DNA of 9,474 nt from Candidatus Woesebacteria bacterium (GTDB lineage: Bacteria; Patescibacteriota; Microgenomatia; UBA8517): assembly GCA_016181165.1 (NCBI GenBank), contig JACOZU010000038.1, forward strand, positions 1-9,474, read 5' to 3'. Positions 6,179 through 9,474 of the stretch are shown piece by piece; position 1 is the stretch's first letter, and each line of letters opens with the position of its first letter. The notes beneath the pieces are model-generated. The model ran no database searches. It was not told the origin of the DNA and saw nothing but the letters and a program-made list of their open reading frames with translations. The translations under genes and the position numbers were made by a program.

Positions 6179-7151
6179 CTTTGGAGAATAGATATTTTTT
6201 GGAGAGAACCTGGATAGTAAGTACAACAGGCACAGAAATAACAGCTCCTACGACCCCCGCTATTCTAAATCCAATAGCCAAAGCCAGAAGAGTAACTATC
6301 GGACTTACTCCAACGGACTTTTCCATCACTTTTGGAACAAAAAGATAGTTTTCTAGCTGTTGAATCAAAAATGCAAGCGCTGTCACCGCCAAGCCCATTA
6401 AAGGAGAAATACTAAAACCAATAACTATTGCCGGTACGGCCGCAATCACCGGGCCCAAATAAGGAATAATCTCAAGAAGTCCTGCTAAAATCGCAAGGGG
6501 TAAAGCAAAGGGTATTCCCAAAATCATAAGGCCGATATAGTTGGATATGCCAACTAAGGCCATCAAAGCAAGTTCTCCTCTCGCCCAGCCTCCAAGTTTT
6601 GATTCCAAAAGATCCATAATTCTGGCCAATTCCCCTTTTCTCTCTTCCCCAAATAAAAATCCCAGCTGATCATCGAGCTTGTCCCGTGCCAAAAGAAGAT
6701 AAAAAGCAAAGATTAAAACTGTTATAACCGCAAAAACATTGGAAAAAACAGATAGGCCTACTTTTACAAGTTGCCCCGGAATGCTTCCAAGTTGCGAAAG
6801 GAGTTCTCCCGTAAGCTGCTCATTGATGTAGCCCCCAATCCCAAGGGAGCTTAAATACCGCGGCAAATTATTTGCAAAACTTGAAGTCTGCTCTATAAGG
6901 GGGGGAATTATTCCTGCAAGAGCCGCCCCGAAAAGACCAAAAACGACCACGTATGCAACAAAAACTGAAATTGCTCTTGGGATTTTTAATTTGGAAAGGC
7001 GAGTCACAAAAGGATTAAGAATGGTCATTATAAGAAGGGCCACAAAAAGTTCCAAAATAAGGTCCTTTATGTAATATAGAAACCACAAAAAAACAAGAAA
7101 TAAAACCGCAAAAATTATTGTTCTGTGGGAAATCTCAATTTTTCTTGGCAT
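6174..7151 (-). CDS. AI-2E family transporter
   Basis: A 325-aa membrane protein of the AI-2E (YdiK/TqsA/PerM) family. Members move small molecules or ions; some export autoinducer-2 and others are Na+/H+ antiporters, so the substrate cannot be told from sequence. Visible features: paired N-terminal helices (about 11-28 and 33-50), a third at 61-85 ending IIPPLIEQ, a long polar segment to about 127, a helix around 135-155 (ITVLIFAFYLLLARD), and C-terminal helices about 195-320. The family signatures PYLGP (230-234) and QQLENYLFVPKVM (264-276) are both present. The frame extends to 7220 inside miaA, but the ATG at 7151 fits the family N-terminus (short basic stretch, then TM1). That leaves a 17-bp overlap with miaA, so the two are probably co-transcribed. 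Confidence 0.92.
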   Translation of the reverse strand: MPRKIEISHRTIIFAVLFLVFLWFLYYIKDLILELFVALLIMTILNPFVTRLSKLKIPRAISVFVAYVVVFGLFGAALAGIIPPLIEQTSSFANNLPRYLSSLGIGGYINEQLTGELLSQLGSIPGQLVKVGLSVFSNVFAVITVLIFAFYLLLARDKLDDQLGFLFGEERKGELARIMDLLESKLGGWARGELALMALVGISNYIGLMILGIPFALPLAILAGLLEIIPYLGPVIAAVPAIVIGFSISPLMGLAVTALAFLIQQLENYLFVPKVMEKSVGVSPIVTLLALAIGFRIAGVVGAVISVPVVLTIQVLSKKYLFSKE

Positions 7152-8094
7152 TTTCCGAAGAATACCATTTTTTGGCCAGTTTTTCCAGATTATCGGACCA
7201 GTGGGGCTTTGAGACATCAAACCATTTTATGCGCCTATCTCTTTTAAACCAGGTAATTTGCCTTTTGGCGTATTTTTTCTCTTCTTTCTTCCATGCCGAA
7301 ATAGTCTCGTTTTTATTTTTAGTCCCCTCAAAAAAACCTCTCCATTGCCTATAACCTAAAGAGCTCATGGCCTGATCATCCCAGGAAATACCTGCCGCGA
7401 TAAGTTTTTTAATCTCTTTTTCGATTCCAACGTCAACTCTAGCCTCCACCCGCCTATCGATTTTTTTAAATAAATACTCTTTGGGGGCGGTCAGACCAAT
7501 AAATAAGGTCGAATAGTCCGTGGGGGTTGGGGTTTGGCTAAAGCCTCCCGGGGTTTTAAGTTTCCATTGGGCGATCTCGACGGCCCGGATTAAGCGTCTG
7601 GGATTCTTTTTGTCTGAAGCGTTAAGCGAAGCTGCCTTGATCGGGTCTTGCTGGGCCAGAATTTCAAAAAGCTCCGAAGGAGACTTACCGATTAAGTTTT
7701 TTCTCAAAGCTTGGTTTTTGGGAACAAAAGCCGTAGGAATGCCGTCGACAACTCCTTGAATATAAAGACCGGTACCCCCCACCAAAATCGGCAACTTCCT
7801 TCTTGCCACCTCATTAATTGTCTTTCGGGCAAAATGGACATAGTTTGCAACGGAAAAATTTTCCTTTGGATCCACTAAATCGTAGCCCCAAACAGGAACT
7901 GCGTTTATAAGATAATATCCCCCTATCTTTTTTGCATTTCGGGGTAAATCCTTACCCGTACCGATATCCATCTTTTGATACACCTGTCGGGAGTCGGCCG
8001 AAATTATTTCCCCACCTAGACTCTTGGCAAGAGCCAGAGCCAGGCCGGTCTTGCCCGTAGCCGTCGGGCCGCAAATGACGAGAAGTTTTTGCAT
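7135..8094 (-). CDS. miaA: tRNA dimethylallyltransferase
   Basis: MiaA transfers the dimethylallyl group of DMAPP to N6 of A37 in tRNAs reading UNN codons (i6A). It is a cytoplasmic enzyme. The 319 aa match the usual length. Seen: P-loop GPTATGKT at 9-16, DSRQVYQKMDIGTGK at 34-48 with the catalytic Asp34, a DLVDP block at 72-76, GGTGLYIQ at 106-113, NPRRLIRA at 164-171, RVEARVDVGIEKEI at 215-228, SLGYRQW at 245-251 and YAKRQITWFKRD at 275-286. The frame reaches a TTG at 8118, but the ATG at 8094 gives the standard MQKLLVICGPTATGKT start. No strong ribosome site is visible. The stop overlaps the AI-2E gene by 17 bp. The enzyme implies a supply of DMAPP, which many reduced genomes cannot make themselves. 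Confidence 0.97.
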   Translation of the reverse strand: MQKLLVICGPTATGKTGLALALAKSLGGEIISADSRQVYQKMDIGTGKDLPRNAKKIGGYYLINAVPVWGYDLVDPKENFSVANYVHFARKTINEVARRKLPILVGGTGLYIQGVVDGIPTAFVPKNQALRKNLIGKSPSELFEILAQQDPIKAASLNASDKKNPRRLIRAVEIAQWKLKTPGGFSQTPTPTDYSTLFIGLTAPKEYLFKKIDRRVEARVDVGIEKEIKKLIAAGISWDDQAMSSLGYRQWRGFFEGTKNKNETISAWKKEEKKYAKRQITWFKRDRRIKWFDVSKPHWSDNLEKLAKKWYSSENAKKN

Positions 8095-8098
8095 ATTC

Positions 8099-8127
8099 TT
8101 GAAAAATAATCTATTCAATCATAAGAT
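8099..8127 (+). promoter_or_regulatory. Possible promoter giving a leaderless message for the 8134 gene
   Basis: TTGAAA at 8099-8104 and TAAGAT at 8122-8127 are 17 bp apart. Start of transcription 7 nt after the -10 box would fall on the A of the ATG at 8134. No ribosome site lies before that ATG. The -10 box matches 4 of 6 consensus bases, so support is moderate. It lies between divergent miaA and the hypothetical gene. Confidence 0.45.
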
Positions 8128-8133
8128 TACACC

Positions 8134-8550
8134 ATGTTGGAGGCTTTAGATCAAAAAAATCCAAATGAAAATTTTATAACAGAGATTGTCGATCGCACTC
8201 AAGAACTTTTAAGAAACGCTGCAGCCTACTATTTAGACCCCACAGGCTTTCACCCTCAAGACCCAGAAATTCTTTTCCGCTTAGTGGGGAGGGTTGATAA
8301 AATGAGACTACTGCTGGTAGAAAACAAAGATGAAACTATACAAATCCAGGTACACGCCCAGTACCCAAGGGAAACACAGGTAATAACTCTAGAAATTCCC
8401 AGCAAAGGCACTCTTAAGCTCTACGAATATAAAGTTGCCTACGACCCCCGAAGTGGGAGTTTATCCACAACAGCTGTTCCGATAAACGCCGGAGTTAGGC
8501 AGGAGACTCTTAATACTTTTCTTGACCTGTTAGGCCGAATTAAGAAGTAG
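8134..8550 (+). CDS. Hypothetical soluble protein
   Basis: A 138-aa protein of no family I recognise. Residues about 12-33 look like an amphipathic helix (FITEIVDRTQELLRNAAAYY), and 43-62 like a second (DPEILFRLVGRVDKMRLLL). Residues 67-105 alternate hydrophobic and polar residues, as in three or four beta strands (IQIQVHAQYP, TQVITLEIPS, LKLYEYKVAYD). A last helix at 123-138 (QETLNTFLDLLGRIKK) ends the chain. There is no signal peptide, membrane segment or cysteine. It is a single-gene unit, divergent from miaA and convergent with the ABC permease gene, whose stop lies 1 bp away. Coding is supported by the organised secondary-structure pattern and the absence of a better frame. The mixed alpha/beta layout could fit a small binding or adaptor domain, which is a guess. 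Confidence 0.7.
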   Translation: MLEALDQKNPNENFITEIVDRTQELLRNAAAYYLDPTGFHPQDPEILFRLVGRVDKMRLLLVENKDETIQIQVHAQYPRETQVITLEIPSKGTLKLYEYKVAYDPRSGSLSTTAVPINAGVRQETLNTFLDLLGRIKK

Positions 8551-8560
8551 CTTAGCTACT
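8546..8560. terminator. Small palindrome spanning two convergent stop codons
   Basis: AGTAGC at 8546-8551 and GCTACT at 8555-8560 form a perfect 6-bp stem with a TTA loop. The loop is the complement of the TAA stop of the leftward permease, and the stem contains the TAG stop of the rightward gene. No T tract follows on either side, so termination here would be weak at best. Confidence 0.3.
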
Positions 8561-9340
8561 GGCACTTGTATATTTCGTCAAGGCAAAATTCCAAAATCGA
8601 ACAGAAACGAGCACGGCGGCGGCGCCTACAACAAAAGACAAAATTACTCCCCATGGGCTGACCAAACCCATCAGGGCTTTGGCCGGAAGAGTAATCATAA
8701 TCCCAACCGGAATCAGATAGGTCAGAATTCCTTGAAGAGGCTGCTTATAAATATCTACCGGGAAACGACCCAGGTTTGTAATATCTCTATAAATCATGAT
8801 TGTGTGGTCAATTTCAAGTGTGATTATTCCCAGAGAAATCACGGCAATATGGAAAGCGGTTGCCAGAACTAAGCCGTTGATGATAAGAAAAATGTAAAAA
8901 AGAACGTCTGTGGGGCTGGGTCCGAGGCTAGCGCCCACAAAATAAATCGCCAGGATTAAAGGAGGAATGGTCACCAAATCCAAGACATCCGCCCCGCCCA
9001 TAAGGGAACGGAAAAGGGCGCTCATCGGTTTTGTCAAAACCAAATCAAAGCTCCCGGAAACAACCAGGGGGCGAAAACGGTAGACCTCTCTAAAGAGAAA
9101 CTGGGCGACAACGTCAACCAAATTAAAAGTAAGAAAGAAAAATAAGGTTTGGTTGAGATTGTATCCGGCCAGAGTCTTTGTTCCTTTGAGAAGAAAAAAA
9201 ATAAAGGCCAGGAAAAAGGTGAAGCGCAAAATTTTTCCGAAGATAAAAATTGCCGCGCCAAATCTTTGGGAGAGCATTCCCATAAAAGAGTTTCGACTCA
9301 TTAGCCACCAAATTTTTAAGTATTTTTTTAGACTTCGCAT
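8552..9340 (-). CDS. ABC-2 type permease (DUF990/ABC2_membrane_6 family)
   Basis: A 262-aa integral membrane subunit of an ABC transporter, probably an exporter. About six hydrophobic segments are visible, roughly at residues 30-52, 65-82, 118-137, 146-172, 206-222 and 230-250. The family pattern is clear: a basic amphipathic N-terminus (RSLKKYLKIWWLMSRNSF), VVSGSFDLVLTKP around 94-106 (usual form G-x-x-D-x-x-L-x-K-P), and GRFPVDIYKQPLQ followed by IPVGIMITLPAKALMG around 191-225. The frame extends to 9403 inside the upstream gene, but the ATG at 9340 has GAGGG about 7 nt upstream and shares one base with the upstream stop (TAATG), a typical coupled start. Members normally occur as two permeases plus an ATPase; the second permease is upstream and the ATPase would lie beyond the window. 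Substrate unknown. Confidence 0.9.
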   Translation of the reverse strand: MRSLKKYLKIWWLMSRNSFMGMLSQRFGAAIFIFGKILRFTFFLAFIFFLLKGTKTLAGYNLNQTLFFFLTFNLVDVVAQFLFREVYRFRPLVVSGSFDLVLTKPMSALFRSLMGGADVLDLVTIPPLILAIYFVGASLGPSPTDVLFYIFLIINGLVLATAFHIAVISLGIITLEIDHTIMIYRDITNLGRFPVDIYKQPLQGILTYLIPVGIMITLPAKALMGLVSPWGVILSFVVGAAAVLVSVRFWNFALTKYTSASS

Positions 9341-9474
9341 TATCTGCCCTCGGCCCGATAAACCAAAAGCCCCTTGCGCCAAACCCAACCCATGGCCAGC
9401 CATAAGAGAGTCACCCAGAAAGAGGCAATCAGAACCCCGCCAACGAGGGCATCACCGGTTATTTTGCCCAAGTA
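9340..9474 (-). CDS. ABC-2 type permease (DUF990 type), C-terminal fragment cut by window end
   Basis: This is only the last 44 residues plus TAA at 9340-9342. They read as a final membrane helix (ALVGGVLIASFWVTLLWLAMG) followed by VWRKGLLVYRAEGR. The ending resembles the W-R-x-G-L-x-x-Y-x-A-x-G tail of DUF990-type permeases, so this is the partner of the permease that follows it. The two genes overlap by one base (TAATG), which suggests translational coupling and a heterodimeric membrane part. The 5' end lies outside the window, so the full length and the presence of an upstream ATPase gene cannot be judged. This frame is not disrupted within the window. Confidence 0.75.
   Translation of the reverse strand, partial: YLGKITGDALVGGVLIASFWVTLLWLAMGWVWRKGLLVYRAEGR

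Noticed and set aside
5981..6226. Open frame of 81 codons on the minus strand
   Set aside because: It crosses the RNase P RNA, its terminator and the end of the AI-2E gene; it has no protein-like pattern.
7152..7220. N-terminal extension of the AI-2E protein by 23 residues
   Set aside because: It lies inside the conserved 3' end of miaA, and the ATG at 7151 gives the usual family N-terminus.
8095..8118. TTG start for MiaA eight codons upstream
   Set aside because: The ATG at 8094 gives the standard MiaA N-terminus, and the extension has no conserved residues.
9341..9403. 21-residue extension of the ABC permease start
   Set aside because: This stretch codes for the end of the upstream permease in another frame, and the TAATG junction with GAGGG marks the real start.
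1..9474. CRISPR array, insertion sequence, phage genes, tRNA genes or UGA recoding
   Set aside because: No spaced direct repeats, transposase or integrase motifs, or tRNA-like cloverleaf were seen. UGA stops end secD, miaA and the 4807 gene at sensible places.

Overview
The window looks like chromosomal sequence from a small-genome bacterium, most plausibly a Candidate Phyla Radiation (Patescibacteria) lineage, perhaps Microgenomates-like. The reasons are short versions of SecD and SecF, very tight packing, the combination of DUF4446, DUF3048 and DUF5679 proteins, a winged-helix/nucleotidyltransferase fusion, and a compact RNase P RNA of about 305 nt. UGA ends secD and miaA, so the UGA-as-glycine code of Gracilibacteria and Absconditabacteria does not apply. 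The lineage call is inference from gene content. I see no phage, plasmid, insertion sequence, CRISPR array or tRNA gene.

Layout, left to right. (1) Positions 1-422 (+) hold the 3' end of a probable 2H-phosphoesterase-like gene. (2) Positions 436-4750 (-) hold a tight five-gene run read leftwards: DUF4446 membrane protein, DUF3048 (YerB-like) membrane-anchored protein, wHTH-nucleotidyltransferase, secD, secF. (3) Diverging from it at 4807-5255 (+) are a basic protein with a C-terminal membrane helix and a 44-residue DUF5679 zinc ribbon. (4) dtd (-) occupies 5322-5756, and the RNase P RNA gene rnpB (+) lies at 5829-6133 with a good promoter and an intrinsic terminator. (5) Positions 6174-8094 (-) hold miaA followed by an AI-2E family transporter. 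(6) Positions 8134-8550 (+) hold an unrecognised soluble protein. (7) Positions 8552-9474 (-) hold two consecutive ABC-2 (DUF990-type) permease genes, the upstream one cut by the window edge.

Functional picture: mostly housekeeping. It covers protein export (SecDF), tRNA maturation (RNase P), tRNA modification (MiaA), tRNA quality control (Dtd) and membrane transport. Transcription units alternate in strand and meet at very short convergent junctions (13, 66, about 40 and 1 bp), two of them with hairpins.

The most unusual point is SecF. It lacks about 30 residues between the HD motif of TM3 and the DRIRE motif, so TM4 appears to be missing while the reading frame stays open. Second is the RNase P RNA, where one heptamer (CTCCGAT or its complement) occurs seven times in the stem arms. 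I found no convincing new multi-gene defence or mobile system; the window reads as core genome with a few oddities.
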